A DNA stretch of 64,000 bases from NCBI GenBank assembly GCA_021798985.1, contig JAJZBI010000012.1:1-64000 (forward strand), read 5' to 3'. Source of the DNA: Actinomycetes bacterium (GTDB lineage Bacteria > Actinomycetota > Acidimicrobiia > Acidimicrobiales > Bog-793). The notes under the pieces were generated by a model. It was not told the origin of the DNA, made no database searches, and saw only the letters and a program-made list of their open reading frames with translations. The first letter of the stretch is position 1. The number at the start of each line of letters is the position of its first letter. Both the position numbers and the translations under genes were made by a program. Below, piece by piece: positions 17,690 to 25,598 of the stretch.

Positions 17690-18022
17690 TCAGATGCCCT
17701 GGCCGACGTGCCAGAAGAAATTGATGAACGCCACCGCGCCGCCGGTGATGATCGCCGCGCCGCACGCGATCAGCACGCCGGTCTTGCCGCGAGTCGCCAG
17801 GTGCGGGTTGGCCGAATGGCTCCCGAAGGCCCACACCACCGAGGCCACGATCAACGCCAGCACCGACAGGATCAGCCCGACGGTCATGACCGCCCCGACG
17901 ATCGTCTGCAACGCGCTGATGCCGGGCAGCCCGTTGGAGTTCGGGGAGATGTTGACGTCGGCCAACAGCACCTCGGACCGGCCGAACAGGCCGGTCGTGA
18001 CAGGGGTAAGGACAGAGATCAT
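17690..18022 (-). CDS. DUF6112 small membrane protein (VirB2/pilin-like position), paralogue 1
   Basis: 110 residues starting MISVLTPVTTGLFGRSE, with GAGGAG 6 nt before the ATG. Two hydrophobic segments (IVGAVMTVGLILSVLALIVASVVWAF and TGVLIACGAAIITGGAVAFINFFW) flank a charged loop GSHSANPHLATRGK. This is the DUF6112 pattern. Size, two helices and position next to the VirB6-like gene recall VirB2/TrbC pilins, which is inference. The leader contains the GGCGCACCTG motif and a perfect GCGGGG/CCCCGC hairpin. Confidence 0.8.
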   Translation of the reverse strand: MISVLTPVTTGLFGRSEVLLADVNISPNSNGLPGISALQTIVGAVMTVGLILSVLALIVASVVWAFGSHSANPHLATRGKTGVLIACGAAIITGGAVAFINFFWHVGQGI

Positions 18023-18080
18023 CAGCGGCTCCTCGCAGCGCACGGACCCGCACACCCACAGTCAGCAGGTGACCGTCGTG

Positions 18081-18105
18081 GCGGGGTTCACCCCGCAGGT
18101 GCGCC
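18081..18105 (-). promoter_or_regulatory. Leader motif with hairpin (copy 5)
   Basis: GGCGCACCTG followed directly by GCGGGG-TGAA-CCCCGC (18096-18081). The DUF6112 ATG is at 18022. Confidence 0.6.
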
Positions 18106-18151
18106 CTCTCCGCCACCGCTCCGCCGCGACGGCCCGCCGCCGACCGAGCGA

Positions 18152-18457
18152 TCAGAGCGTGGGGCCGATGTGCAGCAGGAAGTTCAGCCAGGCGATCCCG
18201 GCGTCGTCGAGCACGGCGGCGCCAAGCGCGACCAGCAGCCCGGTCCGAGCCTTGGTGGCCGTCTGGTAGTTACCGTGGGCGGACGCGACCGCCCACGTGG
18301 CGGCGCAGACCAACATCATGAGCACGGCGACGATCAGCACGATCGTCATCAGCGCCCCGATCACCGTCTCGAGCTGCCCGGCACCGCCGACGCCGTTCAG
18401 GTTCGGGTAGACGCTCGTGGCAAGCAGCGTGTGCGAAGTGATGAGCGTGGTGGTCAC
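18152..18457 (-). CDS. DUF6112 small membrane protein, paralogue 2
   Basis: 101 residues. It parallels the neighbouring DUF6112 protein: VYPNLNGVGGAGQLETVIGALMTIVLIVAVLMM, a charged loop AHGNYQTATKARTG, and a second hydrophobic segment ending WLNFLLHIG. The GTG at 18457 is chosen because conservation begins at TTTLITSHTLL and GGCGCACCTGACGGGC stands immediately before it, as at the relaxase start. Two adjacent copies suggest a hetero-oligomeric membrane or pilus component. Confidence 0.75.
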   Translation of the reverse strand: MTTTLITSHTLLATSVYPNLNGVGGAGQLETVIGALMTIVLIVAVLMMLVCAATWAVASAHGNYQTATKARTGLLVALGAAVLDDAGIAWLNFLLHIGPTL

Positions 18458-18463
18458 GCCCGT

Positions 18464-18473
18464 CAGGTGCGCC
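18464..18473 (-). promoter_or_regulatory. Leader motif directly before start (copy 6)
   Basis: GGCGCACCTGACGGGC abuts the GTG start at 18457, and no purine-rich Shine-Dalgarno sequence lies between them. The context (motif, short spacer, GTGAC) is nearly that of the relaxase gene. Confidence 0.6.
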
Positions 18474-18498
18474 ACCCCACCAACCCGGCCAGTGCCGC

Positions 18499-18669
18499 TC
18501 AGCCGACGCGGCGGACCGTCGCGGACTGGCCGGTGAACTCCGACAGCGTGCCGTCGCCGACGTTCTGCCCGGTCTCCGGCGCCTGGAGAATCTTGTCGCC
18601 GCCCAGGTAGATGACGACGTGGTGGGGCACGCTGGCGCCGGGGTAGGTGTAGAAGATGATGTCCCCGTA
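18499..18669 (-). pseudogene. Duplicated 3' end of the NlpC/P60 gene
   Basis: This fragment encodes GDIIFYTYPGAS to VRRVG, the C-terminal part of an NlpC/P60 hydrolase. It matches the end of the intact gene at 20372-21523 at 48 of 54 aligned residues, and nothing upstream of GDII is conserved. The two copies are in the same orientation and flank the TetR-reductase-AraC cassette, so the cassette appears to have entered at the 3' end of the hydrolase gene and left this tail behind. Confidence 0.85.
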
Positions 18670-18733
18670 GGACACCAAACACAAGTGCGTCCGGTTCCGT
18701 TTACTTGCCAGTCGATCCTATTGACGGGATACG

Positions 18734-19399
18734 TCAGAGGTCCTTGGTGTGGTGGGGGTTCTTCGTGTTCAGTTTGTCGAGGCCGTCGAGGATCACGTCG
18801 AGGCCGAAGTGGAAGCCGTCATAGTCGCTCGCGGCTGCTTGGGAATGGAGGCATCGCAGGGCCTTGATCTTGTTCGGTGGCTGCTTGTCTAGCTCTGCCT
18901 GGAACGCTTGGCGAAGTTCTTGCTGGCGGGCGGCCGATGTCAGCGAGAGGCAGTAGCCGTGAACGAAGTCCACGAGCACGCCTGCGCTGGCTACGACCGC
19001 ATTGGGTGACATGCCGCTCGCTTCGAGCGCGGCGTAGAGGGTGTCGCTGATCCGGGCGGCGGCGACTGCGGTCGCGGCGGGGTCCGACACGATCCTCAGC
19101 ACGAGGTTGGGATGCTCGTCGGCCACGGCGCGGTAGGCGGTCGCCCAGCTTCGCACTCGTTGATGCCAGTCGCCGTCCAGGGCGGGCTGCGCCATGCTGT
19201 CAAAGACGTGTTCCACGAGTGCCCGCAGGAGCGTGTCCTTGCCGGGAACGTGGTGGTAGATCGACATCGGATCGACCCCGAGCCGGTTGGCGAGCTTGCG
19301 CATCGAGAGCGCGTCGAGGCCGTAGTGGTCAACTAGGTCGAGCGCCGCTACGACGATCTGGTCGCGGGTCAGCAGTGGTCCGTTGCGTGGTCGTGCCAT
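18734..19399 (-). CDS. TetR/AcrR-family repressor (TetR_C_1 type)
   Basis: 221 residues. The N-terminal helix-turn-helix reads LTRDQIVVAALDLVDHYGLDALSMRKLANRLGVDPMSIYHHVPGKDTL (residues 9-56), typical of the TetR_C_1 subgroup. The ligand domain contains VASAGVLVDFVHGYCLSL and YDGFHFGLDVILDGL. It is divergent from a flavin-reductase-like gene, with a palindromic operator between them (19433-19453), so it probably represses both. It is the first gene of cassette A. Confidence 0.88.
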   Translation of the reverse strand: MARPRNGPLLTRDQIVVAALDLVDHYGLDALSMRKLANRLGVDPMSIYHHVPGKDTLLRALVEHVFDSMAQPALDGDWHQRVRSWATAYRAVADEHPNLVLRIVSDPAATAVAAARISDTLYAALEASGMSPNAVVASAGVLVDFVHGYCLSLTSAARQQELRQAFQAELDKQPPNKIKALRCLHSQAAASDYDGFHFGLDVILDGLDKLNTKNPHHTKDL

Positions 19400-19432
19400 G
19401 CCCTCAGTCCTCGCTCACGCGGTCCATCTACG

Positions 19433-19453
19433 TTACCCTACAGTGTAGGATAA
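19433..19453. promoter_or_regulatory. Palindromic operator between tetR and reductase-like gene
   Basis: TTACCCTACA-G-TGTAGGATAA is an imperfect palindrome centred 45 bp from the TetR start and overlapping a TAGGAT -10-like hexamer for the plus-strand gene. This is a typical TetR operator position. Confidence 0.6.
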
Positions 19454-19487
19454 GCTGGAAGGGTTGACGAGCAAGAGGAATCGTTCG

Positions 19488-19943
19488 ATGAGTAGCTGGC
19501 AAGAGTTCGCCACGCAGGTACCGGACTTCGCGCAACGTGTCGAGGGCTTGTTCGTCGCCTACAAGCACCACACGATGGCGACGCTGCGGCTCGACGGCTC
19601 ACCGCGGATCAGCGGGACCGAGGTCACGTTTGATGACGGTCGATTGTTGCTCGGCATGATGCCCGGCACCCGCCGCGCCGCGGACCTGCGCCGTGACCCG
19701 CGCCTGGCGATCCACAGCCATACCGTCGATCCGTTAGAGACAAACCCCGCATCGTGGGACGGGGACGCGAAGATCACAGGCCGCGCGGTCGAGCTTCCGG
19801 CAGGCTTACGACCACCGGAGGGGTCTGACTGGTTCGCGGTCGAGGTCGCCGAGGTCGTTCTCACGAAGGTCGGTGATCCCGCGGATCATCTGGTGATCGA
19901 GTCATGGAAGGCCGACCGCGGGCACAAGACCCAACGCCGCTGA
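19488..19943 (+). CDS. Pyridoxamine 5'-phosphate oxidase-fold flavin/F420 protein
   Basis: 151 residues starting MSSWQEFATQVPDFAQRVEGLF, with AAGAGGA 8 nt upstream, preferred to an upstream TTG. The sequence HHTMATLRLDGSPRISGTEVTFDDGRLLLGMMPGTRRAADLRRDPRLAIHS is the split beta-barrel signature of PNPOx-like proteins, many of which bind FMN or F420 and reduce small molecules. The substrate is unknown. It is followed 12 bp later by an AraC-type gene. Confidence 0.8.
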   Translation: MSSWQEFATQVPDFAQRVEGLFVAYKHHTMATLRLDGSPRISGTEVTFDDGRLLLGMMPGTRRAADLRRDPRLAIHSHTVDPLETNPASWDGDAKITGRAVELPAGLRPPEGSDWFAVEVAEVVLTKVGDPADHLVIESWKADRGHKTQRR

Positions 19944-19954
19944 GCGACCAGATC

Positions 19955-20344
19955 GTGACTCCGACACGACACTCCCAGCCACCCGGTGCCGTTGCCAAGC
20001 ATGGCGTCGTCCGCGGTCACGTTGTCACGACGGTCGGGGTCTTGCGTGCAAGGCTGGCTGATCCGTGGACGCTGGATACGCTCGCCCACGAGGCCAACCT
20101 GTCGCGGTCTCAGCTCGTGCGCGCCTTCGATGCCACCACGGGCCTGAGCCCGATGGCCTATCTACGACAGATGCGCGTGGAGCAGATGGCGAGGCTGCTG
20201 GTCTCCACGGACGTATCGGTTGCTGAGGCCGCTCGGTCGGTCGGCTGGAAGAACCAGTTTCACGCCAGCCAGTGTTTTCACGCCGCCTACGGGATTTCGC
20301 CGACTGAGTACCGGCGACGGCAACCTGCCCGCCCCTTGACCTGA
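19955..20344 (+). CDS. AraC-type DNA-binding domain regulator, copy A
   Basis: About 129 residues from a GTG; the start is uncertain. The protein is only an AraC DNA-binding region with two helix-turn-helix units: WTLDTLAHEANLSRSQLVRAFDATTG and VSVAEAARSVGWKNQFHASQCFHAAYGISPTEYRRRQ. No sensor domain is present. From GVVRGH onward it matches copy C (35365-35754) at 88 of 107 residues, and copy B at 27863 is also related. It ends the plus-strand operon of cassette A. Confidence 0.82.
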   Translation: MTPTRHSQPPGAVAKHGVVRGHVVTTVGVLRARLADPWTLDTLAHEANLSRSQLVRAFDATTGLSPMAYLRQMRVEQMARLLVSTDVSVAEAARSVGWKNQFHASQCFHAAYGISPTEYRRRQPARPLT

Positions 20345-20371
20345 AGGTTCGCTTCGCGAACCTGAAGGTGG

Positions 20372-21523
20372 TCACGGTTCGGCGATCCGCCGGACGGCGG
20401 CGGCCTGCCCGGTGAACTCCGAGAGGGTGCCGTACCCGACGTTCTGCCCCGTCTCCGGCGCCTGGAGAATCCGGTCACCGCCGAGGTAGATCACGACGTG
20501 ATGCGGCATGCTGGCGCCGGGGTAGGTGTAGAAGATGATGTCGCCGGGTTGCTTGTTGGCCCAGGAAACGGGCTGGGTTTCGTTGATCTGGTCGCCGGTG
20601 TAGTGCAACAGCCTCACCTTCCCGCCCGAGGCTTGGTAGGCGGCGTACATCACCAGACCGGAGCAGTCGAAGCCGGGACCTCGGCCGTCCGTGGCTTCGC
20701 CGGAGGGGCCGGTGTAGGTGCCGCCGCCCCATACATACGGCAGGCCGATCTCTTTTTCCGCGGCGGCGATGAACGCTCCGGCGAACCCCGGCGGCAGGTT
20801 CCCTGTCGTGGTCGCGGTCGAGCACGAGGCGCCGGTGAGGGTGACGCCGGTCAGGGTGCTGGCGATCTTCTCCGCGACCGGCTGGTAGTTGGCGTAGCGG
20901 TCGGGGTATTGGGAGACCTCGACGGCTTGGGCGGCGGCGCCGAGGGAGAGGCTCTGCCAGTTGGGGATGTCCAAGAGACCGGCGGGTGAGCCGTGGTTGG
21001 GGCCGTCCGGCCCGCCGTAGAAGGCGCGGGTGGACCACACCGGGTCCATCAGCTCCGCGACCGTCCCCCACCCGTCCGGGGGTTGCATCTGGAACAGGCC
21101 GAGCGAGTCGTGATCGGAGCCGTCGCCGTCGTTGGGGTAGCTGGCGGAGGTCGGGTAGGCGGTCGTGTTGGCGAGCACGTGCAGGGTGGACTCGGTGAGC
21201 GCCGCCATCAACGCCACGAGCTGTCCGTTCTCGTCGATGTTCTCGCTGTTGCCGACCGCGATGATCGTCGCCGCCCGCACAAGCTGGGTGTGGTCCAACG
21301 TGACGGTCTGCCCGTCCGCGGTCGTCGCGGTCAGGCTTTGCGGCACGCTGCCGGAGACTGCCAGTGACGGCCCCGACAACCCGCCCGTGTCCTCGCTCGT
21401 CGAGCAGGCGGTGGCGGTGGTGATCGCCGGGTCGAACAGCGCGGCGAGGGTCACCAGGGCGATGCCGGGGCCGAGGAACACGATCGCCACGACCAGGCCG
21501 ATCAGGACCTTGCGGACCATCAC
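20372..21523 (-). CDS. NlpC/P60 peptidoglycan hydrolase of the transfer apparatus
   Basis: 383 residues. An N-terminal transmembrane segment (VLIGLVVAIVFLGPGIALVTLAALF) anchors or exports it. The middle part has a lysozyme-like look (SLGLFQMQPPDGWGTVAELMDP). The C-terminal NlpC/P60 domain has GFDCSGLVMYAAY with the catalytic Cys and PHHVVIYLGG with the His. It would open the cell wall for the conjugation channel (VirB1-like role). GTG at 21523 or ATG at 21520 are both possible. An 18499-18669 fragment repeats its 3' end. Confidence 0.88.
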   Translation of the reverse strand: MMVRKVLIGLVVAIVFLGPGIALVTLAALFDPAITTATACSTSEDTGGLSGPSLAVSGSVPQSLTATTADGQTVTLDHTQLVRAATIIAVGNSENIDENGQLVALMAALTESTLHVLANTTAYPTSASYPNDGDGSDHDSLGLFQMQPPDGWGTVAELMDPVWSTRAFYGGPDGPNHGSPAGLLDIPNWQSLSLGAAAQAVEVSQYPDRYANYQPVAEKIASTLTGVTLTGASCSTATTTGNLPPGFAGAFIAAAEKEIGLPYVWGGGTYTGPSGEATDGRGPGFDCSGLVMYAAYQASGGKVRLLHYTGDQINETQPVSWANKQPGDIIFYTYPGASMPHHVVIYLGGDRILQAPETGQNVGYGTLSEFTGQAAAVRRIAEP

Positions 21524-21535
21524 CAGCCCGTCCCG

Positions 21536-22240
21536 TTAGCCGAGGGGATCGTTGAGCTGCGACAGCCGCAGGGTGTGGCAGTCGGGCCAGGACGGGCTGC
21601 ACGCCTCAAAGACGGTGAAGCTCACCGGGTCGCTGGTGGAGGCGGGTTGGCCGTACCAGACGCCGGTGCGGTGCCGGACGCCGGTGATCGTGATCGCCGT
21701 CGTCCCCGGCCGGAGCTGGCCGTGTGCCTCGGCCAGCGCTTGGGGCCACAGCGATGGCACGACCGCGGTGGTGATCGTCAGGTGCTGGACAACCTGCATC
21801 GTCGCCAGCTCCGTCCACTGGGTATCGGTGGGCTCGTAGCTGGCGACATCCCCGATCAGTCCGGGTAGCTCGTCCCCGGACGGGTCCGCGTCCGCGAGCA
21901 CCGGGGAGGTGTAGTCAGACGGTGCGTAGCCGGTGGTCGTGGACCAGTCGAACAGCGCTTCGGCGACCGCCTTGGCGTAGGCGACCGGGTTGTCGGTCTT
22001 GGGCAGCACCGCTGGCGCCGGCCCGCGTGCCGGGCTGCTGGTCGGTCCCGAGCTGCCCGAGCCGGCCGGGCCCGCCGTGCCGGTCCCTGCCGAGGCGTGC
22101 CGCCCCGCCGCGGTGTAGCCGGGGCCGCGGATGAGCCCGTAGACACCGACGCCGACCGTCGCCAGCACGACGACACCGACGAGAGCAAGGACGACGATCA
22201 GGCGACGACGCGAAGCAGGCACGAGCAACTCCCAGGTCAC
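21536..22240 (-). CDS. Membrane-anchored VirB8/TcpC-like protein
   Basis: 234 residues. A basic start (PASRRRLI) is followed by one transmembrane helix (VVLALVGVVVLATVGVGVYGLI), a Ser/Gly/Pro linker, and an extracytoplasmic alpha/beta domain (YAKAVAEALFDWSTTTGYAPSDY to FTVFEACSPSWPDCHTL). One short cytoplasmic tail, one helix and an NTF2-like outer domain fit VirB8/TcpC-like scaffold proteins, but no decisive motif is visible. It precedes the NlpC/P60 gene by 12 bp. Confidence 0.7.
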   Translation of the reverse strand: MTWELLVPASRRRLIVVLALVGVVVLATVGVGVYGLIRGPGYTAAGRHASAGTGTAGPAGSGSSGPTSSPARGPAPAVLPKTDNPVAYAKAVAEALFDWSTTTGYAPSDYTSPVLADADPSGDELPGLIGDVASYEPTDTQWTELATMQVVQHLTITTAVVPSLWPQALAEAHGQLRPGTTAITITGVRHRTGVWYGQPASTSDPVSFTVFEACSPSWPDCHTLRLSQLNDPLG

Positions 22241-22260
22241 GAAAGGGGGTGGGTGCCGGT

Positions 22261-22270
22261 CAGGTACGCC
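22261..22270 (-). promoter_or_regulatory. Leader motif variant (copy 7)
   Basis: GGCGTACCTGACCGGCACC, with one base change, 20 nt before the GTG at 22240. Confidence 0.5.
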
Positions 22271-22307
22271 GCTCCTCCCGCCCCGCCCGGTCGCAGCGGG
22301 CCGGGGG

Positions 22308-23447
22308 TTAGGAGCAGGCGGCGTGCGGGGGCTGGTCTGGGTGCTGGCGGTCCGGGGCGCGCCCGGTGCTGTCGCGGGCGGTGGCGATGGCGTCGACGAA
22401 CGCCGCGCTGCCGTTCAGGCAGGCGCACAACTGCTGCCACCGCTCCCCGGACAGGCCGGCGGCGATCTCGGCCGCGTCGTAGTGCAGCCACCAGCCGTCC
22501 ATCTCCTCCATCGTCGCCAGGAACGCCCGCAGCCCGTAGTGCTTGACCGCCACCAGCCGCGGACGTCCCTGATCGCCGTTCTCACCGTCAGGGTGCTCGC
22601 CGTCAGGGCGCTGTCCGGTGGCGCGGGCGATGGCCGCTTGGGCGGCCCTGACCAGCTCGGCCGGCGGCTGGGTCTCATCGAGGGTGTCCAGCTCGCCCTT
22701 AGCCCGCTGGCGGACCGAGGCGGGCTGGTCCGCGTCGCCCGCGAGGCGGCTGAGCGCGTCGGTGTGCGAGGCGGCTTGGACGGTCAGGTAATGGCCGTCG
22801 ATGGTGCCGTCGGCGTCCATGCCGGCCAGCTCCCGCCGGGCGATCTCCCGCACCCGCTCCGACGCGAGCGGGTCGTCGGCGAGGCGTTGGACCTCGGTGA
22901 CGTGATCCAACGATCGCGACGAGTCCCGGCCGGTGATCGCCCTGGCCGCCTGCTGGCGTGCCTTGCCAACCGCACCATCCCCGCCGTCTGGGAGCGGGGT
23001 TGACGGTGGTGGCAAATTGCCACCACCGTCACTTTCCCCGTGATGACGCGGGTTGCGCTCGGCGCTGAAATGGGTGGCGGCCTGGCGGCGGGCGGCGTCC
23101 TCGGCGTAGACCTGCTTCAACTCCGCGTACAGACTGGCGGCCTCGGTCGGGGTCAGGGGCTTGCGGGCGGTGTTCTCGTGCTGCTCGGCCAGCAGCTCCG
23201 CCAGCCGGGACGACACGGCCGAGGTGATCCACACCTTGACCCGCTCCCAGCCGAGCTCCTTGACCGCGGCGAGGCGGCGGGCGCCGCAGACCAGCACGCC
23301 GGTCGGGGTGATCGTGATCGGTTGCAGCAGCCCGACCTGTTGGATCGAGGCGCACAGCTCCTCGAGGTCCCCGAGGTCGTGGCGGACCCGGTAGCCGACC
23401 TGGATCGACTCGACCGTCCGGTCAAGCTCCACACCCCCGCTACTCAT
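22308..23447 (-). CDS. ParB/Spo0J-like partition-domain protein
   Basis: 379 residues. The N-terminal ParB-like nuclease/CTPase domain reads QVGYRVRHDLGDLEELCASIQQVGLLQPITITPTGVLVCGARRLAAVKELGWERVKV (residues 11-68), including the GxRRLAA signature. An HTH-like region (PLTPTEAASLYAELKQVY) and a long helical C-terminus follow. The start overlaps the stop of the upstream gene (ATGAGTAG). It may maintain the excised element or regulate it. The variable middle part has low-complexity spacers. Confidence 0.82.
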   Translation of the reverse strand: MSSGGVELDRTVESIQVGYRVRHDLGDLEELCASIQQVGLLQPITITPTGVLVCGARRLAAVKELGWERVKVWITSAVSSRLAELLAEQHENTARKPLTPTEAASLYAELKQVYAEDAARRQAATHFSAERNPRHHGESDGGGNLPPPSTPLPDGGDGAVGKARQQAARAITGRDSSRSLDHVTEVQRLADDPLASERVREIARRELAGMDADGTIDGHYLTVQAASHTDALSRLAGDADQPASVRQRAKGELDTLDETQPPAELVRAAQAAIARATGQRPDGEHPDGENGDQGRPRLVAVKHYGLRAFLATMEEMDGWWLHYDAAEIAAGLSGERWQQLCACLNGSAAFVDAIATARDSTGRAPDRQHPDQPPHAACS

Positions 23448-24291
23448 CGACCCCGCCCTCCGGTGCGCGACAGGCCAGCAGGTGGGGGCGGGAGTGGCAG
23501 ACGAGCGCGGCTTGGACGAGGCGGTTGTCGTCCAGCAGGTCGCGGACACCCTCGCCCAGCAGCAGCCGGGCCAGCACTCCTTTGCGGGTCGGGCGGCCCG
23601 GCTGGGGCCGGGACCCGAGCAGCACCCCGAGCAGCCGGCTCCAGGCGGCGCGGTCGAGGTCGAGATGGGCGCGCATCGCGAGGTCGCGGCGCAACATCTC
23701 ATAGGCGGCGGTGATGCTCCCGGCGTCGGCCAGCCTGCCGGCGACGTACTCGACGACCATTCCGGCCACCGGCTCGGGCCAGCCGAGCAGGCACAGGAAC
23801 AGCGTGGCGTCGGCCAGCGCTGGCTCGGGCTCGGGCTCGCTGTCCGGTCCGGGCGCGCCGGACGGTGCGATGGTGAGGTTGTCGGTCAGCTCCCCGGCCC
23901 GGACCGGTATGTCGCCGTCGGTGTGCTGGGTGCGTCGCGCTTTCTCCGTCGAGGTCAGGTGCCGATCGGCGTGGCTCTCGGCCGAGAGGCTGACCTGCAC
24001 CGCGCGGGTCACGACCGCCCAGGGGTCCTCCGCCCGGCGTACCCCGTCGTGCAGCATCGCCACGAACGCCGCCGAGGCCGCCTCGCCAGGGTCGCGATGC
24101 CAGCTCCGCGCCAGCGGGGCGTACCGCTCGATCGTGTATGCCAACAGCGCGGTCGCGTCCGGGTCGGCCCGCCACGCCCCCTTCCCGGCCGCGTGCAACC
24201 GCTCCAGCAGCGCACGCAACCCTGCCGGTGTCGCGAACACCGGCTCAGCGCCCGGGCCGGGCGACAAAGGAGAGGAATCGTGGACGGGCAT
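23440..24291 (-). CDS. ICE protein of unknown function upstream of parB
   Basis: 283 residues starting MPVHDSSPLSPGPG. It is helical throughout; ALLAYTIERYAPLARSWHRDPGEAASAAFVAMLHDGVRRAEDPWAVVTRAVQVSL resembles the helical N-terminus of some sigma-factor-like plasmid proteins, and the C-terminal half has LFLCLLGWPEPVAGMVVEYVAGRL. It overlaps parB by 8 bp, so the two are co-translated. A leader motif lies 11 nt before the ATG, which supports this start over an in-frame one at 24321. Confidence 0.7.
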   Translation of the reverse strand: MPVHDSSPLSPGPGAEPVFATPAGLRALLERLHAAGKGAWRADPDATALLAYTIERYAPLARSWHRDPGEAASAAFVAMLHDGVRRAEDPWAVVTRAVQVSLSAESHADRHLTSTEKARRTQHTDGDIPVRAGELTDNLTIAPSGAPGPDSEPEPEPALADATLFLCLLGWPEPVAGMVVEYVAGRLADAGSITAAYEMLRRDLAMRAHLDLDRAAWSRLLGVLLGSRPQPGRPTRKGVLARLLLGEGVRDLLDDNRLVQAALVCHSRPHLLACRAPEGGVDE

Positions 24292-24301
24292 GGCAACCTC
24301 T

Positions 24302-24309
24302 AGGTGCGC
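24302..24309 (-). promoter_or_regulatory. Leader motif directly before start (copy 8)
   Basis: GTGCGCACCTAGAGG stands about 11 nt before the ATG at 24291; the core GCGCACCT is conserved. Confidence 0.45.
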
Positions 24310-24436
24310 ACCCCGTGCCACCGTGACCGGCCCTGTGCCGATGCTCCCGCCCGTAGGCGTCAGATCGTCAGCACGGCCCCTGGCCCCAGCCGCTCACCGG
24401 GCACGGCAGCACAGCAACACACGCAGAAACGAAGGG

Positions 24437-24835
24437 TCAACGGCCGATCACCGATCGCGCCGCGACCGTCCGCTCGGCGTCCGGCTGGCGCCCGAACGCC
24501 GACAGCGGCGCCAACCGGCCGGCACGACCGAGATCGTCTCGGTTCGCTCGGGTACGCAGGCTGTCGCGGACCCGGCGATGGGCGGCCACGTGTGCGGCCA
24601 CCGCTGCCCCGGCGGCCCTGGCGCCGATCCGGGCGGCCAGGTCCGTCGGGCGCACCCACTCCACGTTCATCCCATGCCCGCGGGCGGGGGTCCGCGTCGC
24701 CGCGGCCCGGCGGCGGGAGGGGTCGTGGAGCGCGAGCAGTTGCCGGGGGGACTCGGCCCCGCCCGGCTGATCGTGCGTGGTGCGCTCGTGATGTTCGTTG
24801 TGGCCGGCCGAGGGCCGGTCGTGGTCTGTGGTCAT
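24437..24835 (-). CDS. ICE protein of unknown function with GRLAP tail
   Basis: 132 residues, rich in His and Arg at the N-terminus (TTDHDRPSAGHNEHHE). A central helical stretch is VRPTDLAARIGARAAGAAVAAHVAAHRRV. The C-terminus has GRAGRLAPLSAFGRQPDAER, the same AGRLAPxSAFG motif that ends the 14130-14588 protein. It lies immediately 3' of the DUF2637 gene. No family was recognised. Confidence 0.65.
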   Translation of the reverse strand: MTTDHDRPSAGHNEHHERTTHDQPGGAESPRQLLALHDPSRRRAAATRTPARGHGMNVEWVRPTDLAARIGARAAGAAVAAHVAAHRRVRDSLRTRANRDDLGRAGRLAPLSAFGRQPDAERTVAARSVIGR

Positions 24836-24845
24836 GGTTCGCTCC

Positions 24846-25598
24846 TTACTTGTGCGGGACTGTCTCGCCGTCGATCTGGCCGGCGGCGTCCTCCAGCAGT
24901 GGTGGCCCGCCGCCGGTCGCGGTCAACGGCGGCGGTTTATGTTTCAGCCAGCGGCCCACGGTCGAGGGATGGACCCTGAGCCGGGCCGCGATCTCCCGGT
25001 TCGTCATCGACGTGCCCTCCCGCAGACGCAGCGCCTCACCCGCCCGCCCGTGCTCCCGGTCCCCGCCCGCGGCGTCCGCCTCTGCCGAGGCTGCCGGCCG
25101 GCGGCTCGTCACGGCTGGGCTTGTCCTGGCGGGGATCGCCGCTGGCGGGGTGGGGCGGCGGGTCAGCTCGACGGTCAGGTGGGTGATCGCGACCAGCACC
25201 ACCGGCGGGACCGCCGCCACCAGCGCCGCCAACACCGCCGGCACCTGAGCCTGGGCGGTCACGATCGCGTGGCTGGCGTTGCCCAGCACCGACACCCCGG
25301 CGCCCGCGGTCAACAGCACCCACGGGTAGCGGGCGGCGCGCCGTTCGCGGCCGCTGCCGCCCATCGCCACGACCGACACGGTGGCCACCACGATCACGCC
25401 GTCGACGGTCAGCGGCCACACCCACGCCCGATCGCCCGGTATCCCGCACCGTTGCGCCAGCGCCGCCAGGGAAGTGAACGACAGCCAGAACGCGCCCAGC
25501 GCGATGCCCACCGTGCCAGCGACCGCCACGCCCAGCACCAGCCGCCCCGACCGCGGCGAAGCGGACGGCGCTACGGCAAGGGCCGCCGGGCCGCTCAC
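24846..25598 (-). CDS. DUF2637 (SpdB-like) membrane protein with C-terminal HTH
   Basis: 250 residues. Four hydrophobic segments from about residue 25 to 150 (LVLGVAVAGTVGIALGAFWLSF, WVWPLTVDGVIVVATVSVVAMG, YPWVLLTAGAGVSVLGNASHAI, VLAALVAAVPPVVLVAITHLTVEL) match DUF2637, found in Spd spread proteins of Streptomyces plasmids. A C-terminal helix-turn-helix (MTNREIAARLRVHPSTVGRWLKH) is like the WhiA/excisionase-type HTH of these proteins. The GTG at 25598 overlaps the primase stop (GTGA). It probably acts in plasmid spread between mycelial or cell compartments. Confidence 0.85.
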   Translation of the reverse strand: MSGPAALAVAPSASPRSGRLVLGVAVAGTVGIALGAFWLSFTSLAALAQRCGIPGDRAWVWPLTVDGVIVVATVSVVAMGGSGRERRAARYPWVLLTAGAGVSVLGNASHAIVTAQAQVPAVLAALVAAVPPVVLVAITHLTVELTRRPTPPAAIPARTSPAVTSRRPAASAEADAAGGDREHGRAGEALRLREGTSMTNREIAARLRVHPSTVGRWLKHKPPPLTATGGGPPLLEDAAGQIDGETVPHK

